Source: Streptomyces sp. CB02980 (lineage in GTDB: Bacteria; Actinomycetota; Actinomycetes; Streptomycetales; Streptomycetaceae). From it: a stretch of DNA of 64,000 bases. The position numbers and the translations under genes were made by a program. Location: contig NZ_JACSCH020000003.1 in the NCBI RefSeq assembly GCF_014451325.2, forward strand, positions 124,001 to 188,000, read 5' to 3'. This document shows, piece after piece, positions 45,521-54,416 of the stretch (its first letter is position 1; every line of letters starts with the position of its first letter). The notes below the pieces were generated by a model. That model searched no databases and had not been told where the DNA came from. It saw nothing but the letters and a program-made list of their open reading frames with translations.

Positions 45521-45985
45521 TCAGCCCGCGAGAAGCTTCTTCACGGAGGCGGCGACGCGGCCGCCGTCAGCCTGGCCGGCCACCTTCGGGTTCACGATCT
45601 TCATGACGGCGCCCATGGCGCGCGGGCCCTCGGCGCCCGCCGCCTTCGCCTCCGCGACGGCCGCCGCGACGATCCCGTCGATCTCCTCGTCGCTGAGCTG
45701 CTTCGGCAGGTACGCGTCGAGGAGGATCCCCTCCGCCTTCTCCCGCTCGGCCGACTCCAGGCGACCGCCCTGGGTGAAGGCCTCCGCGGCCTCGCGGCGC
45801 TTCTTCGCCTCCTTGGCGATCACCTTCTGCACCTCGTCGTCGGAGAGTTCGCGCTTGGTCTTGCCCGCGACCTCCTCCTTGGTGATCGCGGTGATGGTCA
45901 GCCGCAGGGTCGAGGAGCGCAGTTCGTCGCGCTCCCGGATCGCGGCGTTGAGGTCGGCCTGGAGCTTCGCCTTCAGCGTGGTCAT
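45521..45985 (-). CDS. YqeY / GatB-like domain protein
   Basis: 154-residue protein matching the GatB/YqeY family: MTTLKAKLQADLNAAIRERD at the start, LRLTITAITKEEVAGK, then ILLDAYLPKQLSDEEI, and the end region RAMGAVMKIVNPKVAGQADG typical of the tRNA-binding helical domain. Free-standing members have unknown function. ATG 45985 is conserved in the family; the upstream extension is not. Divergent from the metallophosphoesterase. Confidence 0.9.
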   Translation of the reverse strand: MTTLKAKLQADLNAAIRERDELRSSTLRLTITAITKEEVAGKTKRELSDDEVQKVIAKEAKKRREAAEAFTQGGRLESAEREKAEGILLDAYLPKQLSDEEIDGIVAAAVAEAKAAGAEGPRAMGAVMKIVNPKVAGQADGGRVAASVKKLLAG

Positions 45986-46059
45986 GGGGTCAAGTGTGGC
46001 AGGTGTGGCGCCCCACCCGCCCGCGCATTTACGCCCGGAGGGTCTGCGACGATGGGGGG

Positions 46060-46998
46060 ATGCGCGCACGGTACGGCATCCCCCTGAAGATCACGGCAGG
46101 CCTCACGGCGACGGCAGCCGCGGGAATCGTCTACGCGGCGGGCTTCGAGGCCCGCTCGTTCCGGCTCCGCCGTGTGACGGTCCCGGTGCTCCCGCCCGGC
46201 ATGGCCGATCTGCGGGTCCTTCAGGTCTCCGACATCCACATGGTGAGCGGCCAGCGCAAGAAGCGCGCCTGGCTCCAGTCCCTCGCCGGGCTCCGCCCGG
46301 ACTTCGTCGTCAACACCGGCGACAACCTCTCCGACCCGGAGGCGGTACCGGAGGTCCTGGACGCGCTCGGCCCGCTGATGGAGTTCCCGGGCGTGTACGT
46401 CTTCGGCTCCAACGACTACTACGGGCCCCGGCTCCGCAACCCCGGCCGCTACCTCCTTGAGAGGGCGCAGGGCCGGCACGGCCTCAACGGCAACAAGCCG
46501 GTCGTCGACGCCGTCCACAACCCGTGGGAGGACATCAAGGACGGCTTCGACGCGGCCGGCTGGGTGAACCTCACCAACACCCGCGGCCGGCTCAAGCTCC
46601 CGCAGGCGGACCTCGCGTTCACCGGCCTCGACGACCCGCACATCAAGCGCGACCGGTACGAGCGGGTGGCCGGCGGCCCCGACGAGTCGGCCGACTTCTC
46701 GGTGGGCGTGGTCCACGCCCCGTACCTGCGCGCGCTCGACGCCTTCACGGGCGACGGGTACGAGCTGCTCCTCGCCGGGCACACCCACGGCGGTCAGCTG
46801 TGCATCCCCTTCTACGGGGCGCTCGTCACCAACTGCGACCTGGACACCGACCGGGTGAAGGGCCTCTCCACCCACACGGTCGGCGACCGTACGTCCTACC
46901 TCCACGTCTCGGCGGGCTGCGGCACCAGCCGCTTCACCCCGGTCCGCTTCGCCTGCCCGCCCGAGGTCACCCTCCTCACGCTGACGGCCCGCGCCTGA
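46060..46998 (+). CDS. Membrane-anchored metallophosphoesterase (Rv3683-like)
   Basis: 312-residue protein with an N-terminal hydrophobic anchor (about residues 8-30) and a calcineurin-like phosphoesterase domain: VSDIHMVS, VVNTGDNLSD, FGSNDYYGPR (Asn for the usual GNHD/E), and LAGHTHGGQLCIPF. Related YkuE proteins act outside the membrane. ATG 46060 is used, with GACGAT 6 bases before it as a possible leaderless -10 box. The end of the mycobacteria-like block. Confidence 0.88.
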   Translation: MRARYGIPLKITAGLTATAAAGIVYAAGFEARSFRLRRVTVPVLPPGMADLRVLQVSDIHMVSGQRKKRAWLQSLAGLRPDFVVNTGDNLSDPEAVPEVLDALGPLMEFPGVYVFGSNDYYGPRLRNPGRYLLERAQGRHGLNGNKPVVDAVHNPWEDIKDGFDAAGWVNLTNTRGRLKLPQADLAFTGLDDPHIKRDRYERVAGGPDESADFSVGVVHAPYLRALDAFTGDGYELLLAGHTHGGQLCIPFYGALVTNCDLDTDRVKGLSTHTVGDRTSYLHVSAGCGTSRFTPVRFACPPEVTLLTLTARA

Positions 46999-47084
46999 CC
47001 TCTGGCGGTGGGGCATGTCCACGCCGAACCACGACCGCGGCCCGGACCGCATCCGACCTGCGCCGCGACCGCCGGGAAACCGGA

Positions 47085-47114
47085 TTTCGCCTCAGCGCGC
47101 GCGTGGGCTAAAGT
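47085..47114 (+). promoter_or_regulatory. Promoter of tRNA-Pro
   Basis: TTTCGC (47085-47090) and TAAAGT (47109-47114) with an 18-base spacer, 40 bases before the mature 5' end. The -10 stands out in this GC-rich setting. Confidence 0.6.
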
Positions 47115-47154
47115 AATCGATGTCGCCGCGACGTGAACAACAGAGCAGCGACAT

Positions 47155-47228
47155 CGGGGTGTAGCGCAGCTTGGCAGCGCGCTTCGTTCGGGACGAAGAG
47201 GTCGTGGGTTCAAATCCCGCCACCCCGA
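47155..47228 (+). tRNA. tRNA-Pro (anticodon CGG)
   Basis: Cloverleaf is clear: acceptor CGGGGTG (47155-47161) pairs with CACCCCG (47221-47227), discriminator A; anticodon stem CTTCG/CGAAG (47182-47186 with 47194-47198) encloses loop TTCGGGA with anticodon CGG at 47189-47191; the T arm contains GGTTCAAATCC. The 3' CCA is not encoded. Confidence 0.97.
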
Positions 47229-47244
47229 CAGCCGTAAGACCAGT

Positions 47245-47282
47245 TCAGGGGCCTGATCCGAGACATCGGATCAGGCCCCTGA
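47245..47282 (+). terminator. Terminator of tRNA-Pro
   Basis: Perfect 17-bp stem (47245-47261 with 47266-47282), loop GACA, 16 bases after the tRNA 3' end. The same loop occurs in the long crp terminator. Confidence 0.88.
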
Positions 47283-47363
47283 GTGGTTTCCGGGGTCTCC
47301 CGGGGTCTCCGGAGTGTGTGCCTCGGTGGGCCGCCGCCCGTGGGGCGGGCGGCGGCCTCCGTG

Positions 47364-48242
47364 TCAGATGACCGGCGGGCGGCCCAGGCGGGTCATGTGG
47401 CGGACCGTGGACCAGCGCATGGGGTGGCGGGGGCCGCAGGAGTGGCGGACGCCCTCCGCGAAGCCGGCGAACCAGGACGCGAGGCCCGGCAGGGAGCGGG
47501 TGCGGGCCAGCGTGAGGAGGGTCCAGACGCCCAGGTAGACGGGGACGAGCAGGGCCGGCAGGTTGCGCTTGGCGAGCCAGACGCGGTTGCGGGCCGTCAT
47601 CCGGTAGTAGACGGCGTGCCGGGCCGGGCTGGTCTTCGGGTGCTGGAGGAGGAGTTTCGGCTCGTAGACGACCTTCCAGCCCGCGTCGAGGGCGCGCCAG
47701 GCCATGTCCGTCTCCTCGTGGGTGAAGAAGAAGTCCTCCGGCCAGCCGCCGATCTCGTCGAGCATCACCATCGACAGGCCGTGGCCGCCGCCCAGGAAGG
47801 TCGTGACCTCCCCGCCGCGCATCGGGTCCTTCGCCCCGAGGCGCGGGACGTGGCGGCGCTGCGTCTCGCCCGTCTCGTCGGCGATGCGGAACGACACGAC
47901 GCCCAGGGCGTCGTCCCCCTCGTACAGGTCGGCCAGGCGGCGGAAGACGTCCGTGTCGACGAGCAGGCCGTCGTCGTCGAGGTCCACCACCACGTCGACG
48001 TCGCCGAACGCGCGCAGTGTCTCGATCGCAACGTTCCGGCCCCCGGAAACGCCCCGGTTCTCCGGCAGTTCGACCCCGGTCACGCCCTCGGGGAGCTCCG
48101 GCAGGGTCCCGGTGCCGTTGCCGACGACCACGATCCGGGTGGCGGCCTCGTCCTGCGCCGCCACGGCGTCGAGCAGCGCCCGCAGCTCGTCGGGGCGCGT
48201 GCCCATCGTCAGTACCGCCACACCCACGCGAGGTCGCGCCAC
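47364..48242 (-). CDS. Family 2 glycosyltransferase
   Basis: 292-residue GT-A glycosyltransferase. The nucleotide-sugar region VGVAVLTMGTRPDELRALLD, the acidic motif VVVDLDDDGLL (DxD) and the later FFFTHEETDMAWRALDAGWK match GT2 enzymes. A weakly hydrophobic C-terminal segment (LLVPVYLGVWTLL) suggests membrane contact. GTG 48242 is chosen because GGAGAG lies 5 bases upstream; another GTG at 48281 would add 13 residues. The sugar and acceptor are unknown. Confidence 0.85.
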   Translation of the reverse strand: MARPRVGVAVLTMGTRPDELRALLDAVAAQDEAATRIVVVGNGTGTLPELPEGVTGVELPENRGVSGGRNVAIETLRAFGDVDVVVDLDDDGLLVDTDVFRRLADLYEGDDALGVVSFRIADETGETQRRHVPRLGAKDPMRGGEVTTFLGGGHGLSMVMLDEIGGWPEDFFFTHEETDMAWRALDAGWKVVYEPKLLLQHPKTSPARHAVYYRMTARNRVWLAKRNLPALLVPVYLGVWTLLTLARTRSLPGLASWFAGFAEGVRHSCGPRHPMRWSTVRHMTRLGRPPVI

Positions 48243-48520
48243 GACTCTCTCCGTTCCACGATCACCGGCGTCCGCCGGCACTCATTTCCGGACTCACTCC
48301 GGTCCGCGATGCTAACCGGCCGATGCCACCTTCCGTTCACCCGAGCCTCGGTTGTCGTCCATGGCCCCGCCCGTATCACCGGAGCGGGGGTGCCGGACGT
48401 GGGCTTCTTCACGGGGGTCGGCGGACGCCCCGGGGGGAGCGCGGCGAACGGCGTCGCCCGGCGGCTCTACGCTGGTTCCCTTCCGTCAAGTTGATCGATC
48501 GTCGAAGGGGTGGTCTCCAG

Positions 48521-49738
48521 GTGCTGGTCGCGGACCGATATCGGCTTCATGTGTGTATCGGCCGGGGCGGTATGGGCGAGGTGTGGCAGGCCACCGACGA
48601 GGTGCTCGGCCGGGACGTCGCCGTGAAGCTGATGCTGGCGCACGGGACCGACCCCTCCGCCGCCGACCGGTTCCGGCTGGAGGCGCAGACCGCCGCCCGG
48701 CTGAGCCACCCGCACGTGGTGGGCGTCTTCGACTTCGGCACCTGGGACGGAAAGCTGTTCCTCGTCATGGAGTTGGTGGAGGGCGACAGCCTGGCCGGCA
48801 GTCCGTCCGATCCGCTGCTGCTGCCCGCCGAGCGGGTCGCCGTGGTCGCCGCGCACGCCGCCGCCGGGCTCGCCGCCGCGCACCGGCAGGGTGTCGTGCA
48901 CCGGGACATCAAGCCGGGGAACCTCCTGGTCGACGCCGACGGGACGGTGAAGCTCGCCGACTTCGGCATCGCCCGCTTCTTCGACGACCCCTCGGCGGCG
49001 CTCACCACGACGGGGCAGATCGTCGGCACGGGGCTCTACCTCGCCCCCGAGCGGGCCCTCGGGCAGCCCGCCTCGCCCGCCTCCGACGTGTACTCGCTCG
49101 GCTGCGTGCTCTACCAACTCCTCACCGGACGCCCGCCGTTCCGCGCGGACACCGCCACGGCCCTGCTGTACCAGCACATCGACACCGCTCCGGTGCCGCC
49201 CGGCCGGCTCGGAGTGGCGCTGCCGCCCGAGTTCGAGACGTATCTGCTGAGCCTGCTGGCCAAGCAGCCGGAGCAGCGGCCGCCGGCGCAGGCCATCGCG
49301 GACTGGTTCTCCTCCGGTGCCTGGCGCGCCTATGCCGCGCACGCCCCGGCGCAGCCCGCGCGGCACACCCCGCACCGCACCACCGGCCTCCCGGCGGGCG
49401 CCGCCACCCGCTCCGCGCCGATGCCGGGAACCGGTCAGATGCCCGGAGCCGGTCAGATGCCGGGGGCAGGACACATACCGGGGGCCGCCCCGATGCCCGG
49501 TGCCGCGCCCCTGCCCGTACCGGCGCCGATGCCCGGGCAGGCCCGCAGACCCGCGCCCGCGCAGGCGCACAGACCCCCGTCCGCCGGGGCGCCCGCCTCC
49601 CGGCGGCGCGAGCGGCCGGGCAGCAGCACGGGCGGGCTCGCGGAGCTCTCCCGGCGCCGTCCCCGCAAGACGGCGGCCGTCGCCGGCGCCATCGCCTTCG
49701 TGGTCTTCCTGATCATCGGGATGGCCTGGCTCTCCTGA
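48521..49738 (+). CDS. Eukaryotic-like Ser/Thr protein kinase, membrane anchored
   Basis: 405-residue kinase. P-loop IGRGGMGEVW (Gly14-19 region), Lys36 in VAVKLM, catalytic HRDIKPGN (Asp129), DFG at 147-149 and APERALGQPASPASDVYSLG are intact, so it should be active. After residue ~275 the chain is Pro/Ala-rich with short repeats of the type MPGAGQ/MPGAAP, ending in one transmembrane helix (KTAAVAGAIAFVVFLIIGMA) and a two-residue outside tail, so there is no extracellular sensor domain. GTG 48521 is used; the long upstream frame is not conserved kinase sequence. Confidence 0.9.
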   Translation: MLVADRYRLHVCIGRGGMGEVWQATDEVLGRDVAVKLMLAHGTDPSAADRFRLEAQTAARLSHPHVVGVFDFGTWDGKLFLVMELVEGDSLAGSPSDPLLLPAERVAVVAAHAAAGLAAAHRQGVVHRDIKPGNLLVDADGTVKLADFGIARFFDDPSAALTTTGQIVGTGLYLAPERALGQPASPASDVYSLGCVLYQLLTGRPPFRADTATALLYQHIDTAPVPPGRLGVALPPEFETYLLSLLAKQPEQRPPAQAIADWFSSGAWRAYAAHAPAQPARHTPHRTTGLPAGAATRSAPMPGTGQMPGAGQMPGAGHIPGAAPMPGAAPLPVPAPMPGQARRPAPAQAHRPPSAGAPASRRRERPGSSTGGLAELSRRRPRKTAAVAGAIAFVVFLIIGMAWLS

Positions 49739-49777
49739 CCCGCGGCTCCCGTACGGCCTCGGTGGCACCGGGGCCTC

Positions 49778-50059
49778 TCAGTACGGCCTCGGCGCCATCA
49801 CCTGCGGCTCCCCGTCCGCCGTCGCGAGCAGCAGGCAGCGCGGTTCGCCCGGCCCCGTGGAGGCCCGTACGGTCACCGTCGTCGGCGGCTCGGTCGGCAG
49901 CTCGACCGGGACCGTGACCGGCCCGTCGTCCTTGATGGCGGCATGGCCCGTCTCCTTGCCGTCGACGAGGATCTCGACGACGGACCTGTGCCCGGTCTGG
50001 ACGGTCGCGGAGACCGAGTGCCCGAGGTGGTCGATGTGGAAGTGGTGCCGTCGGCTCAT
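49778..50059 (-). CDS. Conserved hypothetical, small beta-rich protein
   Basis: 93-residue protein beginning MSRRHHFHIDHLGHSVSATV, with an unusual cluster of six histidines in the first 14 residues and alternating beta-strand-like pattern through VEILVDGKET and TVPVELPTEPPTTVTVRAS. No family is recognised. GGAGG lies 6 bases before ATG 50059, a strong start. Convergent with the kinase gene and 171 bases from the YdcF-like gene. Confidence 0.6.
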   Translation of the reverse strand: MSRRHHFHIDHLGHSVSATVQTGHRSVVEILVDGKETGHAAIKDDGPVTVPVELPTEPPTTVTVRASTGPGEPRCLLLATADGEPQVMAPRPY

Positions 50060-50230
50060 GGGTGACCTCCGTACCTCAAGAGTAGGTACGGACCCCCGAT
50101 CCCGCCGCTCCCGCGGTCCCCGGTACGGATCACGGCCGGAGTGCGGCCCCACCCGCCCGGTGTTCAGATGGACCGGTACGCCGATCAGCGCCCCCGCGGA
50201 ACGGAGCACCCCGATGACCGAGCGCCGGCC

Positions 50231-51250
50231 TCAGCGGCTCGCCCAGACGAGTGCCCCGAGCAGGATCAGGGTCCCCAGGATCCCGAGGTTGACCACCTTG
50301 TACTGGAGGAAGACCGCGGCGAACTCGCGCATGGTCGCCGACGGCCAGAAGTAGGCGGCGGTCGGCGAGCCCACCACCTGGCCGTTCACGCCCGCGCGGC
50401 GGGCCAGGATGGCGGCCCGGAAGGCGTGGAAGTTGTTGGTGACGATCACGCACGAGGAGCCCGGCCGGTCCCGCTCCATCAGCTCCTTGCTGAAGATCAT
50501 GTTCTCTTCCGTGGTGCGCGAGCGGTCCTCGCGCACCAGCGCGCCCGGCGGGAAGCCGCGCTCGACGAGGTAGTCGGCCATCGCGTGGGACTCGGGCACC
50601 TCCTCGTCGGGGCCGCGGCCGCCCGAGGTGATGAGGACGGGGGCGTCGCCGGCGCCCCGCTCGTGCGCGGCCAGCCTCTCGTGCACCTCGCGCCCCCGGT
50701 CCAGGCGGCTCGCGAGGAGCGGCGGCACCCGGCGGCCGCCGATCAGGCCGGAGCCGAGCACGACGACGTAGTCGGCGTCGCGGCGGATCCTCATCCGGCC
50801 GTACAGGAACGCGTAGCCGATGAAGCAGACGAAGAGGAAGGAGACGTAGCCGAGGACGAGGAGGAGGGTGACGACGAGTATCTGCAGGGCCCACGAGTCG
50901 GTGGCGGCGGCCGTCACCGCCAGGACCATCACGCCGAACATGCCGAGCCCGGCGAGGAGCGAGAGCAGGTTGGACGGGCGCCTGCCCTCCTTGCGGACCA
51001 TCTTCACGCCGTTCGCGGTGAGCAGCCCCGCGAGGACGACCGGGCCGAGGCCGAGCACCAGCAGCCCACCGATCATCACCGTCTCGGCGACGCCGGGCGG
51101 AGCGTCCTCGATCCCGGCGAGCAGCCCGATCCCGAAGAAGGTGACGGCGAGGCCGAGGTGCACGGCATTGCCGAAACGGCGCCGGTCCCGTCGTACACCG
51201 AGCGCGAAGAACAGCAGGAAGACCGCGGCGACGGCGAAGGCGTACGACAT
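50231..51250 (-). CDS. YdcF/DUF218-family membrane protein
   Basis: 339-residue protein with about five N-terminal transmembrane helices followed by the DUF218 domain: ADYVVVLGSGLIGGRRVPPLLASR, ITSGGRGPDEEVPESHAMADYL and RSRTTEENMIFSKEL are its hallmarks (as in SanA/ElyC/YdcF). These proteins affect envelope integrity; biochemical role is uncertain. ATG 51250 has no ribosome site but lies 6 bases after TACGAT on the minus strand, predicting a leaderless message. Confidence 0.85.
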   Translation of the reverse strand: MSYAFAVAAVFLLFFALGVRRDRRRFGNAVHLGLAVTFFGIGLLAGIEDAPPGVAETVMIGGLLVLGLGPVVLAGLLTANGVKMVRKEGRRPSNLLSLLAGLGMFGVMVLAVTAAATDSWALQILVVTLLLVLGYVSFLFVCFIGYAFLYGRMRIRRDADYVVVLGSGLIGGRRVPPLLASRLDRGREVHERLAAHERGAGDAPVLITSGGRGPDEEVPESHAMADYLVERGFPPGALVREDRSRTTEENMIFSKELMERDRPGSSCVIVTNNFHAFRAAILARRAGVNGQVVGSPTAAYFWPSATMREFAAVFLQYKVVNLGILGTLILLGALVWASR

Positions 51251-51270
51251 GACGGCATCGTAGGCAGACC

Positions 51271-52806
51271 TCAGGCCTCCCCCGCCAGGGTGAACAGGCC
51301 GCGCCGTGCGCCCTCTTCGTAGGCGTACCGGAGTTCCCGGCCGCCGAGCAGCAGCCGGAGCGCCCGCTCGCTCCGGGCCCGGGTCACCACGCAGAACTCC
51401 GCCGGCCGGTACGAGGTGTCGAAGACCGAGCTCCGCAACAGGTCCACCGCGCCCAGCAGATGGGCCGCCGCGTCCCGTCTGCCCGCCGACACCCGGATCT
51501 GGGCGAGGAGTTCCGCCGCACCGGCCGCGCCCGCCGCCGACCCCATGCGCAGATGCTCCCGGAGCGCCCACCGGGCGTGCTCGGCGGCCCGTTCCAGATC
51601 CCCGTCCCACGCCGCGAGCTCGGCGCGGGCGACGTACGACCAGGCCTCGGCGTACATGTCACGGCCCACCCACGACCACCGGCTCTCGCGGTCCAGGTCG
51701 GCCTGGTCGAGGGCCTCCTGCGCGGCCTCCGGGTCGGTACGGCACAGGGCGAGCGCGATACCCGCCCAGCACGCGTGCCGGGTCGGGCCGAACTCCGGGT
51801 ACTCCCCCATCAGCGCGAGGGCCTCCCGGAACTCGTCCGCCGCCGCGCGCGTGCGCCCCTGATAGAGCGCGGTCGAGCCCCGCAGATGGGCGAGGAGCCC
51901 CAGGGCTCCGTCGTCCCCGTCCCGTACGGCCGCCGCCCAGGCCCGGACGAGCAGCGGATCGGCCTCCTCCGGGCGGCCCGCCTCCAGCTCCAGGAACGCG
52001 GCGAGCCACAGGGCGCGGGCCGTCGGCTCCCCGCCGAGCAGGGCGAGGGCGTGCCGCAGCCGGGTCCGGCCCTCGGCGACCCGCCCGCAGACCACCCACA
52101 GGAACCACAGCGAGACGGCGATCTCGACGGCGGTGCCCGCCTCGTCGTCCCGCGCGTGCGGCGCGGTCGTCGGGTCCATGGCGGCGGCCAGGTCGGGGAG
52201 TTCGCGCAGGGCGAGGTCGCGGGCGTCGAGCTGCCGGCCGCTCTGCCACCAGTCGGCGGCCCGCCGGGCGAGCTTCACGCACCACCGCCGGTGCCGCAGG
52301 ACGAGGTCCGGGCGGTCGCCGCGTTCGGTGAGCCGGCGGGCGCCCACGGCCCGCATCGGGTGCGGCATCCAGTAGCGGGGGACGTCGTCCTCGCCGGCGA
52401 ACAGGTCGTCGACGGGAAGGAGGGCGAGCGGCATGAGCCGGTCGAGGACGGCGAGGATCGTCCCCGGGGGCAGCGTCCACGACGCGCACACCTCGTGGAC
52501 GGCGTCCCGGCCGAAGGCCCCCTCGAAGACGGACAGCCGCTCCCACAGGAGCCGTTCGGCGGGCCCGCAGCGGGCGTAGCCGCGCTCGGCGGCGGCCAGC
52601 TGGTCGGCGCTCACCGGCTCGCCCCACAGCAGCCGCTCCTCGGTCACAGGCCCGCCCCACGACGACGGTTCCTCGCCCCCCGGCCCGCCCCACGACGACC
52701 ACTCCTGGCCCACCGGCCCGCCCCACGACGACCACTCCTGGCCCACCGGCCCGCCCCAGAACGTCCGCTCCGCGGTCTCGGGTGGATCCTCGAACCCCAT
52801 GCGCAT
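51271..52806 (-). CDS. TPR-rich AfsR/LuxR-ATPase-like protein lacking NTPase and HTH domains
   Basis: 511-residue protein. The N-terminus has four in-frame 11-residue repeats (VGQEWSSWGGP-type). The middle (AERLLWERLSVFEGAFGRDA, then VLDRLMPLALLPVD) is like the winged-helix region that follows the NB-ARC domain in large AfsR/LuxR regulators; the rest is helical TPR-like. No Walker motif or DNA-binding domain is visible, so it looks like the C-terminal half of such a regulator standing alone. ATG 52806 is used with GAGAGG upstream. Divergent from the Lrp-type gene. Confidence 0.65.
   Translation of the reverse strand: MRMGFEDPPETAERTFWGGPVGQEWSSWGGPVGQEWSSWGGPGGEEPSSWGGPVTEERLLWGEPVSADQLAAAERGYARCGPAERLLWERLSVFEGAFGRDAVHEVCASWTLPPGTILAVLDRLMPLALLPVDDLFAGEDDVPRYWMPHPMRAVGARRLTERGDRPDLVLRHRRWCVKLARRAADWWQSGRQLDARDLALRELPDLAAAMDPTTAPHARDDEAGTAVEIAVSLWFLWVVCGRVAEGRTRLRHALALLGGEPTARALWLAAFLELEAGRPEEADPLLVRAWAAAVRDGDDGALGLLAHLRGSTALYQGRTRAAADEFREALALMGEYPEFGPTRHACWAGIALALCRTDPEAAQEALDQADLDRESRWSWVGRDMYAEAWSYVARAELAAWDGDLERAAEHARWALREHLRMGSAAGAAGAAELLAQIRVSAGRRDAAAHLLGAVDLLRSSVFDTSYRPAEFCVVTRARSERALRLLLGGRELRYAYEEGARRGLFTLAGEA
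52648..52768 (-). repeat. In-frame 33-bp tandem repeat
   Basis: Units at 52648-52680, 52681-52713, 52714-52746 and a partial one to 52768. The two central units are identical over 33 bases and encode an 11-residue Trp/Gly-rich repeat near the N-terminus of the TPR protein. Confidence 0.9.
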
Positions 52807-52955
52807 CGCCCCCGTCCTCTCCCCGTGTGTGACTTGTGCCCGACTCGATGGCGGACGACCGCCGTTGCGGCTTGAATGCTTTTGCCTCGGTTCACCATGC
52901 TGGGGCGCCCCGGAACCCACACCCACGGTTTGCCGGGGATCGACCAGGGAGGGAA

Positions 52956-53987
52956 ATGACGACCGGGGAATCCGTCCTGGGAGAGGCGGATCTTTCGCTG
53001 ATCCACGCACTGCAGATGGCCCCGCGCGCCAGCTGGACCCAGCTCTCGGCCGTGCTGGGGTCGAGTCCTGACACCCTCGCCCGGCGCTGGGAGCACCTCA
53101 CGGCCGGGGGGTACGCCTGGAGTTCGCTGCTCGCCGCCCGCCACGGCTCGGACGAGATGCTCTACGCCTGGGTCGAGCTGGAGTGCGCCGCGGGCACCTC
53201 CGAGGCCATCGCCACCGAGGTCGCGGGCGATCAGCACACCCTCGGCGTCCACCAGGTGACCGGTGACGCCGACCTCGTCCTGCTGGTGATCAGCCCCGAC
53301 CTGTACGCCCTCGACGGCTATCTCGCCGGACGCGTGCGGCGGCTGCCCGGGGTGCTCCGGTGCCGCACCCAGGTCGTCACCCGGATGCACAACCGCCCGT
53401 ACCGGTCCCGGATCGAGCAGCTCACCCCGGGTCAGGTCCAGCTCCTCACGGAACTCACGGGCGGGGACCGGCGGCCACGCGCGCACGTGCGTCCCTTTCC
53501 GAACCTCACGGAACTCGACCTCCGGCTGATCGCGGAACTGTCGGGTGACGCCCGCCGCAGCGCCGCCGAACTGGCCCGGCAGTGCGGTACGAGCGAGTCG
53601 ACGGTACGGCGGAGGCTGGACGTCCTGTCGGCGGGCGGCGCCCTCCACCACCACTGTCTGCCGGCCCCGAGGTTCTCCGGGCGTCCGATGTGGGCGATGG
53701 TCACCACCGACGTACCGCCCCTTGAGGTGCCGGCGACGGTGGCGGCGCTCGCCCGGCTGCCCCAGACCCGCCTGGTCACCTCGGTCACGGGGCCGCACAA
53801 CCTGGCCGTCGCGATGTGGCTCCGCACGGTCGACGAACTGCACGAGGTCACGTCCGCGTTCGTACGGGCCGCCCCGGCGCTGCGGATAGCGGGCACCGCG
53901 CTCGCGCTGCGCACCCACAAGATCGGGGCACAGGTCCTCGGCCCCGACGGGCGGCGGATGCACCACATCCGCCCCGACACCCCCTGA
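52956..53987 (+). CDS. Lrp/AsnC-family regulator with two modules
   Basis: 343-residue protein made of two Lrp-like halves. Module 1: helix-turn-helix LIHALQMAPRASWTQLSAVL with a RAM-like region to about residue 150. Module 2: LIAELSGDARRSAAELARQC then GTSESTVRRRLDVL and a second RAM domain. Tandem Lrp fusions occur in actinobacteria and act as pseudo-dimers. Ligand is unknown. ATG 52956 follows AGGGAGGG. Divergent from the TPR protein, which could be a target. Confidence 0.85.
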   Translation: MTTGESVLGEADLSLIHALQMAPRASWTQLSAVLGSSPDTLARRWEHLTAGGYAWSSLLAARHGSDEMLYAWVELECAAGTSEAIATEVAGDQHTLGVHQVTGDADLVLLVISPDLYALDGYLAGRVRRLPGVLRCRTQVVTRMHNRPYRSRIEQLTPGQVQLLTELTGGDRRPRAHVRPFPNLTELDLRLIAELSGDARRSAAELARQCGTSESTVRRRLDVLSAGGALHHHCLPAPRFSGRPMWAMVTTDVPPLEVPATVAALARLPQTRLVTSVTGPHNLAVAMWLRTVDELHEVTSAFVRAAPALRIAGTALALRTHKIGAQVLGPDGRRMHHIRPDTP

Positions 53988-54019
53988 CACTCCCGTCCGG
54001 GCGTGGTCTGATGGTCGGC

Positions 54020-54304
54020 ATGGAGTTCGCCGTGTTCGTGACGCTGCCCGGTCTGGTCATCCTGCTGACCGTGATCGCGTTCGCCGACCAGATCCTGCGC
54101 ATGACCGGGCGCGGGAAGCGCCGCGGGCAGATCTCCTCGACCGGCTTCGAGCAGCTGCACGCCACGTTCTCGCAGGGCAAGCAGAACGAGCTCAAGGAGC
54201 GTCAGAGCGCCCTGGTGCTGCGTGACGACGAGGAGGACGGCGCCCCGCCGCACCACTCGACGGTGGACCTCACGGGCGGGCGCGCGGTCATCCGGCTTCC
54301 GTGA
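54020..54304 (+). CDS. Small single-helix membrane protein (DUF6191-like)
   Basis: 94-residue protein: MEFAVFVTLPGLVILLTVIA forms one transmembrane helix, then a basic patch RMTGRGKRRG and the conserved-looking STGFEQLHATFSQGKQNELKERQ, ending in an acidic/polar tail. It resembles a common Streptomyces family of small inner-membrane proteins without known role. ATG 54020 is used; 54011 is possible. Short gap after the Lrp gene may allow read-through. Confidence 0.65.
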   Translation: MEFAVFVTLPGLVILLTVIAFADQILRMTGRGKRRGQISSTGFEQLHATFSQGKQNELKERQSALVLRDDEEDGAPPHHSTVDLTGGRAVIRLP

Positions 54305-54338
54305 GCCGCCGGACACCCGCTCGGACGGCCGGGCGGGT

Positions 54339-54416
54339 CGCCTGGGTCGAGTACGTCAGCGGGTCGCCCTGATCGAGTACGTCAGCGGGTCGCCTTGATC
54401 GAGTACATCATCGGGA
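54339..54416. repeat. Three 26-bp tandem units covering a gene end
   Basis: Units at 54339-54364, 54365-54390 and 54391-54416. The methyltransferase stop (54382-54384) lies in unit 2 and its last codons in unit 3; unit 1 repeats the sequence outside the gene. The pattern is another 3'-end echo. Confidence 0.85.
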
